This document shows, in pieces, positions 55,882 to 64,000 of a DNA stretch of 64,000 nucleotides. Every line of letters starts with the position of its first letter. The stretch's first letter is position 1. The position numbers and the translations under genes are program-made. The notes under the pieces were generated by a model. It was not told where the DNA came from and did not search any database. It saw only the letters and a program-made list of their open reading frames with translations. The DNA is from Candidatus Accumulibacter proximus (lineage in GTDB: Bacteria > Pseudomonadota > Gammaproteobacteria > Burkholderiales > Rhodocyclaceae): assembly GCA_016709675.1 (NCBI GenBank), contig JADJMH010000014.1:124001-188000 (forward strand), given 5' to 3'.

Positions 55882-56679
55882 TCACCTGCCCCCGGCAGCC
55901 GGCGGCGAAGGACGGCGCGCCGCGGTATCGAGGTCAGCCGGTGGCCGCTCTAGGCGATAGAAACGGACTCGCGCGGCAGGCGGCAGATCGACCGACTCCG
56001 GTTCGCCAATGAAGCTCAACCCGGCGCTGCCTTCCCAGGGGGCGAGCGGACCGCGCGCCTGTGCCGATTGCGGATAGTAGAAATTGACCACCAGCGAAAG
56101 GCCGTGGCGCCGCTCCCATGGCGTGTCGAGCAGCGGATAGTCGTGTCCACGCACCGCCATGCCGGCCGCTGCCACGGCGAGCTGCCACGCCGCCGCGTCC
56201 TGCGGACAGAGAAAGTCGGCGGCGAACGGCGAACGTCGCGAGACGGCCGGGTTGAACTGCTGCGGCTGGAAAATCACCCCGGCGACCCCGCTCCCGTATC
56301 GCCGGCGCGCACTTGCCGAAACCTCGGCCAGACGCACCCGGTTCATCGCGCCCCAGGCGATTCCGCGCGCCACCCGCGGATCGTCGGCGAAGCCCGTCGA
56401 CCGCGCCTCGGCGTACACCAGGCGAGCCAGCAGTTCTTCGTCGCTCGGCCGGACGGCGAGAAGGACTTCCTGTGGTGCCTGCTCCGCCGCGCGTCGCAGA
56501 CACGACGGCAGGCCGTCGGCGACGGCTGCCTGCGCCGCCAGCAAGCCGCAGGTCAGTGCCGCGAAGGCTGCGACTGGCAGCGCGCTGGCGCCGCGTCGCC
56601 AACTCACCGCGAACGCCAGGGCAACGACGGCCAGGACGACGACGAGCATGACGATCGGCACAGTGTGGTGGTCCACCAT
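55882..56679 (-). CDS. SleB-like cell wall hydrolase (Hydrolase_2 family)
   Basis: The 265-residue protein has two N-terminal hydrophobic segments (about 8-24 and 32-52). Its domain opens DEELLARLVYAEARSTGFADD, with the Glu of YAEAR expected to be catalytic, then WGAMNRVRL and GVIFQPQQFNPA, as in SleB/CwlJ-type peptidoglycan hydrolases. In a Gram-negative it would act on periplasmic cell wall. The 60-bp repeat copy 2 lies about 70 bases upstream. Confidence 0.72.
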   Translation of the reverse strand: MVDHHTVPIVMLVVVLAVVALAFAVSWRRGASALPVAAFAALTCGLLAAQAAVADGLPSCLRRAAEQAPQEVLLAVRPSDEELLARLVYAEARSTGFADDPRVARGIAWGAMNRVRLAEVSASARRRYGSGVAGVIFQPQQFNPAVSRRSPFAADFLCPQDAAAWQLAVAAAGMAVRGHDYPLLDTPWERRHGLSLVVNFYYPQSAQARGPLAPWEGSAGLSFIGEPESVDLPPAARVRFYRLERPPADLDTAARRPSPPAAGGR

Positions 56680-57048
56680 TCATTCCGTCCTTCTGATGCC
56701 CAGGGCGAGCCACGGCGCCGACCCAGCAGGCGGCGGCAAGTACGCCAAAGGATAGGACACCCAACGCCGCTTCCGCAAGTGTTCCAGGCTCTGATAGGCC
56801 CTGACAGCAGTCGTGATTCTGGGAGAGCATGCCGGCGGAACCTGAAAACCTCGCCAGAACCGCAGCACCAGGATGGCCATGATGGCCATGGGTCGCCGTG
56901 GTGGCCGACAAGGCCGGCGCGGCGACCCGTGGTGCAAGCGGTCCCTGACGAGCCCGATCGGATCGGATCGTCTTCATACGGCCTTTACCAGGCGATGCGT
57001 CGATCGCATTCGTACTCCGGCGTAGTCCGGTGCCGGTTGAGCTGGCGG
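56680..57048. other. intergenic region with repeat copy 2
   Basis: Nothing coding is supported. Apart from the 60-bp repeat (56748-56807), it contains short repeated words such as GGATGGCCATGATGGCCATGG (56872-56892) and GATCGGATCGGATCGTC. It looks like decayed DNA. Confidence 0.4.
56748..56807. repeat. 60-bp direct repeat, copy 2
   Basis: Partner of 55766-55825; both copies have the same orientation relative to the minus-strand gene they precede. Confidence 0.7.
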
Positions 57049-57511
57049 GTCGAACTCGCCCTGCTCGGCATCGGTGATCTCCCACAGCGACGGACCCGGG
57101 GTCACTTGCGCGGCCCCGGCTTATCTTTACCAGTGCGGCGAGCCGCGTACGCCCGATGATCTGTTCGGCCACCGGATCGTCTCGGCGGCGGGCGTCAGGC
57201 CGACGCGGGAATGGCGGCTGATCGAGGACGGTTCACCACGCGTGGTCAAGCTGCAGGCGCGCATGACCACCAGCAGCAACGACTCGGCGGTGGCGGCCGC
57301 CTTGGGCGGTTTGGGCCTGACCCGTCTGCTCGCCTACCAGGTCGCTGAACACTCGCGCAGCGGCCGGCTGCAGGCCGTGCTCAGCGACTTCGAGCCACCC
57401 GCGCTGCCCGTGCACGTGCTGCACCGCGAGGGACGGCATGCGTCGCAGATGGTACGCGCGTTTCTTGATCTGGCGATCGAACGTTTGCGGGCGGATCCGG
57501 CGCTGAACTGA
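57049..57511 (+). pseudogene. C-terminal remnant of a LysR-family regulator
   Basis: From 57074 the frame reads CAAPAYLYQCGEPRTPDDLFGHRIVSA and later GLGLTRLLAYQVAEHSRSGRLQAVLSDFEPPALPVHVLHREGRHAS, the second half of a LysR effector domain. A related piece (VELALLGIGDLPQ) lies just upstream in another frame, so there is a frameshift near 57085. The helix-turn-helix half is gone. Inactive. Confidence 0.72.
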
Positions 57512-57622
57512 ATCGGCGCGCGCTTGCGGCCTGAACCCAGTCGGTGAGCCGAAGGTTTGCGGCTGCCCGGCGTGGCGCCAGCACGAGCGTCCACTTCAGA
57601 AACAGGGCGCCCGGACCGCAGC

Positions 57623-59062
57623 TCACGCGCCGGGACCACAGTCCAGGCAATGCTCGACGGGCGGCGGCCCCATGCGCAAGGCGCGTTGCAGCCCGCGCAG
57701 CGCCGTTCGCAGACCCTCTTCGATGACCGGGTGGTAGAAGGGACTGTCGAGCATCTCCTGTACGCTGTCGCCTCGCTGCACCGACCAGGCGAGCAGATGC
57801 CCCAGATGCTCCGCCGCCGGACCGAGCATTTCGGCACCCAGCAGGCGACCAGTGCGCCGCTCGGCATAGAGATGCAGGGCACCCCGATTCTTCAGCATGA
57901 CGCGGCTGCGCCCTTGATCCTCGAACGAGACCTCCCCCACGGCAAAGTCCACCCCCGAGCGCAGCAACTGCGCGTGGCTCCGCCCGGCGAGCATGATCTG
58001 CGGATCGGAGAACACCACCGACAGCGGGGCGCGACGCGGGCGCACGCGCACGTCAGGGAAGCGGCCGGCGTTGTCACCGGCGATGCGTCCCTCATCCGCC
58101 GCCTCGTGGAGGATTTCCCGCTCATGCGTCGCGTCGCCGGCGATGAAGACGTGGCTGTCGGCGATCCGCCCGGTACAGGGATCGAACAGGGGCGCGCCGC
58201 GCGTGTCGAGCTGCAGTCCGCCATGCTGCAAGTCCAGTGCGTGCAGATTCGGACGGCGGCCGCTCGCCGCCAGTATCCACTCGTAACGCTGCTCAGCGCC
58301 CGGATCCTCGTCACCGACGCGAACGGCGACCTCGTTGCCGACACGCCGGAGGTGCAAGTCGGATGCACCCAGGCACATCGGCAGCTCCTGTGCGAAGAGC
58401 TTGCGCGCCTCGGCCTGCAGGGCGGGGTCGGTGAGCGGGCCGACGCGCTCGCTGCGGCCGTAGAGACCGACGCGCACGCCCAATCGATGCAAGGCCTGCG
58501 CCAACTCCAGGGCGATGACCCCTGTGCCGAGTACGGCGACGGACTGCGGCAGCGATTGCCAGGCAAAGACGTCGTCGTTGACTATCAGCCGATCGCCGGC
58601 GGCTTCGCGCCAATTTGCCGGCACGTTCGGGTGCGAGCCGGTGGCGATGACGATACGCCCCGCCGTAACGCGCGTGTGCTCGCCAACCTGCAGCGTGTGG
58701 CGGTCAAGAAAACGGGCGTGGCCGCGCAGGCGGTGCTCAGCCGGCCAATGTTCCACCGCCTCGGTGACGAAGCCGACAAAGCGGTCGCGTTCGTCACGAA
58801 CGCGCTGCATGACGGCGGCGCCATCGATGCGCAACGAATCGACGACGACGCCGAAGGCGTCGGCATGCCTTGCCGCATGCGCGACCTCGGCGGCGGCAAT
58901 CAGCAGTTTGCTGGGCATGCAACCGACCCGTGCGCAGGTCGTCCCGTATGGCCCTCCCTCGATGACCACGACGCTGCGGGTGTGCGCCAGCGCGGCGCGG
59001 TAGGCGGACATTCCGGCAGTACCGGCGCCGATAATGGCGACATCAACTTCCAGTGTATTCAT
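57623..59062 (-). CDS. pyridine nucleotide-disulfide oxidoreductase (dihydrolipoyl dehydrogenase-like)
   Basis: The 479-residue flavoprotein has the FAD motif DVAIIGAGTAGMSAYRAAL, the redox-active CX4C in GTTCARVGCMPSKLL near residue 45, a NAD-binding VAVLGTGVIALELAQAL, and the C-terminal interface motif FYHPVIEEGL. It is not part of a 2-oxo acid dehydrogenase cluster. It follows a GST gene and a reductase fusion on the same strand, so a thiol or disulfide detoxification role is possible. ATG at 59062; an in-frame TTG is two codons upstream. Confidence 0.85.
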   Translation of the reverse strand: MNTLEVDVAIIGAGTAGMSAYRAALAHTRSVVVIEGGPYGTTCARVGCMPSKLLIAAAEVAHAARHADAFGVVVDSLRIDGAAVMQRVRDERDRFVGFVTEAVEHWPAEHRLRGHARFLDRHTLQVGEHTRVTAGRIVIATGSHPNVPANWREAAGDRLIVNDDVFAWQSLPQSVAVLGTGVIALELAQALHRLGVRVGLYGRSERVGPLTDPALQAEARKLFAQELPMCLGASDLHLRRVGNEVAVRVGDEDPGAEQRYEWILAASGRRPNLHALDLQHGGLQLDTRGAPLFDPCTGRIADSHVFIAGDATHEREILHEAADEGRIAGDNAGRFPDVRVRPRRAPLSVVFSDPQIMLAGRSHAQLLRSGVDFAVGEVSFEDQGRSRVMLKNRGALHLYAERRTGRLLGAEMLGPAAEHLGHLLAWSVQRGDSVQEMLDSPFYHPVIEEGLRTALRGLQRALRMGPPPVEHCLDCGPGA

Positions 59063-59124
59063 GGACAAGCCCCTTTCCTCGAATCATTCTTTGTCGCTGC
59101 CCGCGAGAAGCGGGCAGCGACACG

Positions 59125-61203
59125 TTACAAGTCCAGCACCAGGCCCGCCGCGTTGCCGGCACCCGCCGCCGGCACCGAGCAGCAAATCAGAATCTCGTCG
59201 GTCCCCAGGTCGACGGCCGGCGACGACGTGTAGCTGACTTGGCCCGTCAGCAACCGGGTCTTGCAGGTGCCGCACGAGCCGCCGCGGCAACTGAATTCCG
59301 GCGTCAGCCCGCGCGCTTCCGCCAGCTCGAGCAGGCTGCCGCCTCCCGATTGCCAGCGGGCCTCCTTGGCCGACCGCGCAAACACGACCGCGACGGAAGT
59401 TTCGGCGGCGGGCAGAGTGGTCAGGGGGTGTTGCGCGGCCGCTTCCGTCACCCGTCGGCGCAGTGATGAGGGGCCAGACTGCTCCACGTGGATTCGCTCG
59501 TCGGCAATCTGCATCGCCCGCAAGCCGTCGTAGAGATCCTGGGCAAACGCCGCCGGACCGCACAGGTAGAAATCGCAATCAGCGAAATCGTCGAAGGGCA
59601 GGATGGCCTTCAGCGAGGGCAGGTCGATGCGGCCGTGAACGTCATAGTCGCTGCCGAGAACGGCAGCCGGTTTTGGCTGGCTGAGAATGCGCACCACCTC
59701 TACCGCACCATCGGCACGCTCGATCAGTTCCTGCAGTTCGCCGTCGAAGGCCCGCTCGGCCAAGGTCCGCGACGTATGAACAAAGAATGTCCGGCGTACG
59801 CGGCGGGTACGTACGCCTTCGTACACCACCTCGCGCAGCATGGCGAGCATGGGGGTGATTCCCACCCCTGCCGACAGGAAGACGAGCGGGCGGCGTTCAT
59901 GCGCATCCACGACGAAACTGCCCAGCGGCGCACGGGCTTCGATTTCATCGCCCACGGCGATGTGCTCATGGAGGAACTGCGAAACGCGTCCTGCGCGTTT
60001 GACGCTGATGCGGTAGCAGCCATCCGACGGCGCCACCGAGAGGGTGTAGGTGCGAATGACCGGCGCGGCGCCCGCGGCGACGGCCAGCCGGATGGGCAGA
60101 TGCTGCCCGGCCTTGAAGAGCGGCAATCCCGCACCGTCGGCTGCTTCGAGATGGAAGGACTTGATGGTCGAGCTCTCGTTGGTGATGCGTGCAACGCGAA
60201 AACGCCGCCACTGGTTGCGTAGCGCCTCTGCCTGCTGGCGAGCCAGGGCCTCTTCCCACGATCCGGTCATCAAGGAGTTGGGCGAGATTTCCTCAAGCCG
60301 CCAGCGCAATTTCAGCACGCGGCGACGGCGCACCGCCTTGTTGACATGCAGACGCCAGAGCCGCTCGGCCCCCTGGAAACTGCTCACTTCGTCACCCGCA
60401 AGGACCAGTTCGGTAGGACCGGCAAGCTGCAACAGATCGCCGGTGGCGAAGTCGATGAAGAGCAGGCCCGCCCGCGGATTGACCTGCAGATTGCCGAGCG
60501 TGTTGAAATGCAGGTTGCCGGCGAAATCGGGGATGGTCAGCACATCAGCGTCGACACGGACGAAGCCGGGCTTGCCACCGCGATGCGAGGCGTCGACCTG
60601 CCGCCGGCCGACATCCCCTTCCGGATCCACGTAGCTGGCGACGAAAAAGGTATCGACAGCCCGGATCATGGCACTGGCCTCGCCGTCGAGGGTCGACAGG
60701 ACTTCGCTGCGACCGCTGAAAGGCTCGGCGGGATCACCGGCAAAGCTGAAGTTCCTTGCCTGGATGTATTGTGGGCAGTTGCCGAAGGCATGCTCGACCT
60801 GCAGCGTCAGCTGGCGGTCGTCGCGTGCGACCACTCTGCCATTGACGCGATTGCGGCGGCGCGTCTGCAGCTCGATGCCGAGCACGCCGATGCCGTCGCC
60901 CGGCCGCAACGCGTCACCAGCGGGATCCCCCTGGCCGGGCAGGGCGTTGATCTGCAGGTGCCGTGCATCGGGTGACTGCGCCAGCCCGGCACGCGCCTCG
61001 ACGAGCGTCGCCCAGGGATCGCCCGCCGTGTCGACGGCGGCGATCACCAGGAACGGTAGCTGCCGGTAGAATGTACGATGCTGCTCCGGCATGAAGTCGC
61101 GGATGACCTGGCGACCAAAGACCTCCATACGTTCGGCGACGCCGACGCTCTGTTGCAGCTCGCGTTCGCCGCGGTGCCAGGGGGAAGCCGTTGCAGCGCT
61201 CAT
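59125..61203 (-). CDS. fusion of a PNPOx-like flavin domain, FAD/NAD reductase and 2Fe-2S ferredoxin
   Basis: The 692-residue protein combines a pyridoxamine-phosphate oxidase-like FMN domain (about residues 45-300: FLVIAAVDTAGDPWATLVE, PRAGLLFIDFATGDLLQ), a ferredoxin-reductase FAD domain (about 345-450: FKAGQHLPIRL, RTYTLSVAPSD), an NAD domain (about 455-590: LSAGVGITPMLAML, DFYLCGPAAFAQ), and a plant-type 2Fe-2S domain with C639, C644, C647 and C674/675. Substrate unknown. Start at 61203; the longer frame to 61383 runs through the GST gene. 25 bases downstream of gst. Confidence 0.86.
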   Translation of the reverse strand: MSAATASPWHRGERELQQSVGVAERMEVFGRQVIRDFMPEQHRTFYRQLPFLVIAAVDTAGDPWATLVEARAGLAQSPDARHLQINALPGQGDPAGDALRPGDGIGVLGIELQTRRRNRVNGRVVARDDRQLTLQVEHAFGNCPQYIQARNFSFAGDPAEPFSGRSEVLSTLDGEASAMIRAVDTFFVASYVDPEGDVGRRQVDASHRGGKPGFVRVDADVLTIPDFAGNLHFNTLGNLQVNPRAGLLFIDFATGDLLQLAGPTELVLAGDEVSSFQGAERLWRLHVNKAVRRRRVLKLRWRLEEISPNSLMTGSWEEALARQQAEALRNQWRRFRVARITNESSTIKSFHLEAADGAGLPLFKAGQHLPIRLAVAAGAAPVIRTYTLSVAPSDGCYRISVKRAGRVSQFLHEHIAVGDEIEARAPLGSFVVDAHERRPLVFLSAGVGITPMLAMLREVVYEGVRTRRVRRTFFVHTSRTLAERAFDGELQELIERADGAVEVVRILSQPKPAAVLGSDYDVHGRIDLPSLKAILPFDDFADCDFYLCGPAAFAQDLYDGLRAMQIADERIHVEQSGPSSLRRRVTEAAAQHPLTTLPAAETSVAVVFARSAKEARWQSGGGSLLELAEARGLTPEFSCRGGSCGTCKTRLLTGQVSYTSSPAVDLGTDEILICCSVPAAGAGNAAGLVLDL

Positions 61204-61228
61204 GCTTGCCAACTCCCGGTGCCGGTGA

Positions 61229-61864
61229 TCACGCCGCCAGTCCGACGGCGGTCTTCTGCATGCCGACAAAGCCGGGCATGCCCTCGATTCTCGCCAGCCA
61301 GTCGCGCACCTTCGGGTAGGCGTCCAGGGACACGTTGCCCTCGGGCGCATGCGCGAGGTAGGTATAGGCAGCCACATCGGCAATGGTCATCCCCTCACCG
61401 ACGAGAAAGGCGTGCCGCGACAGCTCGCTCTCGATGACGCCCAGGACGGCGTGCGCAAGGGCAAGCGCTGCGTCCGCTTCCTTCTTCGCTCCGAATACCG
61501 TCACCAGACGCGCCACCGCCGGCCCGAAGGCAATCTGACCGGCGGCCCCGGACAGCCACCTTTGCACCGCGGCTTCGCCGACGGCGTCGCTCGGCAACCA
61601 ATGTTCACCTCCGTACTGGCGTGCCAGATAGACGAGAATCGCGTTGGAATCGGCAACGATCGTTCCGTTGTCGTCGATCACGGGAACCTGGCCGAACGGG
61701 CTCAGGGCCAGGAATTCGGGCTCTTTGTGCGCTCCCTTCATCAGGTCGACGTCGACGAGTTGCGTCGGCAGATCGAGCAGTGACAGCATCAGTTGGACGC
61801 GATGGGCGTGACCGGACAACGGGTGACGATACAGTTTGATGGGGGTGGCGGGTGTGGCCGACAT
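61229..61864 (-). CDS. glutathione S-transferase family protein
   Basis: The 211-residue protein has a thioredoxin-like N-terminal half (IKLYRHPLSGHAHRVQLMLSLL, then PFGQVPVIDDNGTIVADSNAILVYLARQYGG), with Ser in HPLSGHAHR as a candidate catalytic residue, and an all-helical C-terminal half (SRHAFLVGEGMTIADVAAYTYLAHAPEGN). First gene of the minus-strand cluster with the fusion reductase and the disulfide oxidoreductase. Confidence 0.9.
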   Translation of the reverse strand: MSATPATPIKLYRHPLSGHAHRVQLMLSLLDLPTQLVDVDLMKGAHKEPEFLALSPFGQVPVIDDNGTIVADSNAILVYLARQYGGEHWLPSDAVGEAAVQRWLSGAAGQIAFGPAVARLVTVFGAKKEADAALALAHAVLGVIESELSRHAFLVGEGMTIADVAAYTYLAHAPEGNVSLDAYPKVRDWLARIEGMPGFVGMQKTAVGLAA

Positions 61865-62651
61865 GATGATTCTCCAGAGAGTGAGGGACGAGGTGACGAC
61901 GCGGGGCAGTTGCCGGGAGGCCAATGCGAGTGCCAGTCACAGGTAGACATGGTCGGCGCAAAATCGTCCGAGGGGAATCGTCGTGCGGCGCAAATCACCA
62001 TTCCAGTTTCTGCAATGATCCGGCGAGCCCTGTTCGCCTCGGCCCTTGGCGCGATCGTCCCGAGCTGCACGCCGGGCACGCGCCAGGCACAGAAAGCGAT
62101 GGCGGCCGATGGCGACGGTGAGCGGATCACCGTTGATGAATCGCTGCCACTCTCCCGAGCAGGCGCTGAGCAGGCCGACCGCTTGCTGACGACTGGCCTC
62201 AACGGCTGGATCCCCGCTATCCAGTAGAACGGCCGGACCCCGGGCCGGCGTGATAAGCGGCGGTGACGTCGGCTCGCCCAAGTGCGAGAGGATCTCGCGC
62301 ACGGGTCCGCTACAGGAGCGACTCGGTGCACGCCCGCGTCGATCGGATTCAGCCAAGCAACGCGGCGGGCGGGGCCCGAATAGACTACGATGTCAGCTTG
62401 GAGAACGGCAAGCACGGCGTCGTTCCAGCGCGCATGCTGCGGGCGTCCTAAGCGTCGCCGGCCCGCCAGCGCGGTTCGCGCGCGGCCTCGCGGCGAGCAC
62501 GGCCGGACGCCGACGAAGGACTGCCAGCCAACCGCCGGATGGGCACCCGGTGCGGCAGTGGGCGACGATGATCACGGCGCGCGTCGGGCCCGGAGGTCTC
62601 CGAAAGCCGGCAGGAGACGGAATACACGAGCAACTGCGCAAGGAGCGAGTC
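61865..62651. other. gst upstream region without supported genes
   Basis: About 790 bases with open frames on both strands, but no domain, ribosome-binding site or codon pattern that I can defend. It should include the gst promoter at its left end. Confidence 0.4.
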
Positions 62652-62855
62652 ATGCCAACCACTACCCTCATGATCACCGGAATGAAATCGGACGACTGCC
62701 TGCGTAGCGTCATGAATGCGATCCAGGACCTGCCTTGCATCGGCCACGTCGAGGTCTCGCTGGAAACCGGCGAAGCCAGCATCGAACATACGGCGATGGT
62801 CTCCGAGAGCGACATTCGCCAGAGCATCGAGGATGCCGGTTACCTGACGCTCTAG
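62652..62855 (+). CDS. HMA-like small protein lacking the first metal Cys
   Basis: The 67-residue protein has the ferredoxin-like HMA fold pattern: TTTLMITGMKSDDCLRSVMNAI, then GHVEVSLETGEASIEH and SDIRQSIEDAGYL. In copper chaperones the loop is GMxCxxC; here it is GMKSDDC, so the first Cys is Ser and only one thiol is left. An AAGGAGCGAGTC ribosome-binding site precedes the ATG. A partner ATPase is not nearby. Confidence 0.8.
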   Translation: MPTTTLMITGMKSDDCLRSVMNAIQDLPCIGHVEVSLETGEASIEHTAMVSESDIRQSIEDAGYLTL

Positions 62856-63253
62856 CGTTGATCCACTAGCCTGGCTTTGCCCCGGATCGTCGGCAAGACC
62901 GTTCCGGAGTTCCATGACGCTCAGGAAAATGCGCAGCGCCAGCGTCTCGATCGCCGGATCATGTTCGAGGTGACAACGCAGGCGCTTGGGAACCGACAGC
63001 ACCCACTGGCGGACCGGCAACCGCGGAAAAACCTGCTCGGCCAGATGGGCAGTCACCGGCGCGCCCGGTGCGCATGGGCGAGGCAATGGGGGAGCGCATC
63101 GCGCGTCCAGCGTGAGCGCCACGGGCGCCAGCAACCGGGGACCGCGGCTTGCCAACCCGGCCGGCGCCTGCGACACCGCCGCAGCCACTGCAGACTTGCA
63201 CCTGCAAGCAACCCCCGCCGAGGACTGCAGACGGGTAGGCCCAGCGTCCTCGC
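62856..63253. other. spacer between the HMA gene and the acyl-CoA synthetase
   Basis: Carries the IS91-type transposase scrap and otherwise nothing coding that I can support. I see no strong terminator for the synthetase gene. Confidence 0.4.
62899..63071 (-). mobile_element. fragment of an IS91-family transposase
   Basis: On the minus strand the frame reads HLAEQVFPRLPVRQWVLSVP, KRLRCHLEHDPAIETLALRI and FLSVMELRNG. VRQWVLSVPKRLR is the well-known segment after the zinc-binding N-terminus of IS91-type (Y2) transposases. Only about 57 codons remain, with neither end of the gene. A remnant of a past insertion. Confidence 0.75.
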
Positions 63254-64000
63254 TCAGCCACCGGGTGGCAGTCGATAGTCCTTGAACTGCTCGCGCAGAC
63301 GCAGCTTGTGCAGCTTGCCGGTGGCCGTGTGCGGCAGTTCGTCGACGAAGGCGACATCGTCCGGCAGCCACCAGGTGGCGACCCTGTCCCGAAGGAAATC
63401 GAGCATCGCCTCCCGGCTGAGTTCCTGGCCCGCCTTGCGGACGACGATCAGCAGCGGCCGCTCCTGCCACTTGTCGTGCGCTGCGCCGATCACCGCCGCC
63501 TCGGCGACCGCCGGATGGGCAATGGCGGCGTTCTCGAGAGCGATCGACGAGATCCACTCGCCGCCCGACTTGATCACGTCCTTGGCGCGGTCGGTGATCT
63601 GCATGTAGCCGTCGGCGTCGATCGTCGCCACGTCGCCGGTGTCGAAGAAGCCGTCGCCGTCGACATTGCCGGCGCCCTCCTCGCGGTAGTAGGCGCGGGT
63701 GATCCACGGCCCACGAACCAGCAGATGGCCGGCGGCCTGCCCGTCGTGCGGCAGCTCGGCGCCGTCGTCGACGATCTTCATCTCGACGCCATAGACCGCC
63801 CTGCCCTGCTTCTCCTGCAATGCCAGGCGCTGCTCGGGCGAGAGACCGGCGTGCCGCGGCAGGAGGTTGCAGACGCTGCCCAGCGGCGACATCTCGGTCA
63901 TTCCCCAGGCGTGGACGACGAACGCACCGAATTGCGTCGCGAAGCGCTCGCTCATCGCCCGCGGCGCCGCCGAGCCGCCGATGACGACGCGCCGCAGGCA
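63254..64000 (-). CDS. AMP-dependent acyl-CoA synthetase, 5' part beyond the window
   Basis: The C-terminal 248 residues are visible: HAWGMTEMSPLGSVCNLLPR (A5-like motif), then GDGFFDTGDVATIDADGYMQITDRAKDVIKSGGEWIS (A7-A8 region), and near the end the catalytic Lys in PHTATGKLHKLRLREQF. This is the long/medium-chain fatty acyl-CoA synthetase type. The frame is open to the last base (CLRRVVIGGSAAPRA upstream of an internal Met), so the gene starts outside the window. Confidence 0.9.
   Translation of the reverse strand, partial: CLRRVVIGGSAAPRAMSERFATQFGAFVVHAWGMTEMSPLGSVCNLLPRHAGLSPEQRLALQEKQGRAVYGVEMKIVDDGAELPHDGQAAGHLLVRGPWITRAYYREEGAGNVDGDGFFDTGDVATIDADGYMQITDRAKDVIKSGGEWISSIALENAAIAHPAVAEAAVIGAAHDKWQERPLLIVVRKAGQELSREAMLDFLRDRVATWWLPDDVAFVDELPHTATGKLHKLRLREQFKDYRLPPGG

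Noticed and set aside
61937..62415. Open frames upstream of gst as genes
   Set aside because: No ribosome-binding site, domain or credible composition on either strand.

Overview
The window is GC-rich chromosomal DNA from a bacterium. Gene content and order (aroG, rpmB-rpmG, radC, coaBC-dut, mutL-miaA, leuCD-cimA-leuB, polyphosphate kinase 2) fit a betaproteobacterium of the Rhodocyclales type. A polyphosphate-accumulating 'Candidatus Accumulibacter'-like organism is my best guess. That is inference from gene content, since no rRNA gene is present to settle it.

Layout. 1-20 kb is mostly housekeeping: aroG, the L28/L33 ribosomal proteins, radC, coaBC-dut, dsbB, an acyl desaturase, an RstAB-like two-component system, two tiny overlapping genes, a tight minus-strand operon (dedA-purN-DUF3108-rsmB-mscS), mutL-miaA, and a FetAB-like ABC transporter. 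19.5-36 kb holds ppk2 with its terminator, a LivK-like lipoprotein followed by a 1245-residue PAS/GAF/GGDEF/EAL protein, a DUF2235 hydrolase, a C4-dicarboxylate carrier with aspartase, a bacteriohemerythrin, a small phosphatase pair, a PQQ-type sugar dehydrogenase, a YkgJ-like protein, an apparently exported isoaspartyl methyltransferase and an APC permease.

36.2-43.9 kb is a dense redox locus. On the minus strand lie an SHP-type cytochrome, a diheme cytochrome and a ferric-reductase-like flavocytochrome. On the plus strand lie a PepSY protein, a response regulator, a histidine kinase, a FAD/2Fe-2S reductase, a cytochrome b-like membrane protein and an eight-heme cytochrome c. The same four-half-site operator, with identical spacing, lies between the divergent SHP and PepSY genes and upstream of the flavocytochrome gene. 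A simpler two-site version precedes the multiheme genes. This suggests one two-component-controlled electron-transfer regulon. A poly-G stretch at about 41.42-41.53 kb looks like an assembly fault and has destroyed the start of the reductase gene.

44-49.5 kb holds a Phd/PIN toxin-antitoxin pair and a leuC-leuD-cimA-leuB operon without leuA, which points to isoleucine synthesis through citramalate. 49.5-57.5 kb is a decayed accessory region. It contains an RND-transporter remnant, a type IIG restriction-modification gene with two in-frame stops, a RelE-like toxin-antitoxin pair between two 111-bp direct repeats, a DJ-1/PfpI protein and a SleB-like hydrolase whose upstream regions carry copies of a 60-bp repeat, and a LysR remnant. 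57.6-61.9 kb is an operon of a glutathione transferase, a PNPOx/FAD/2Fe-2S fusion reductase and a disulfide oxidoreductase. The end holds a HMA-like protein without the usual CxxC, an IS91-type transposase scrap and the 3' part of an acyl-CoA synthetase that runs off the window. I found no tRNA, rRNA or CRISPR array.
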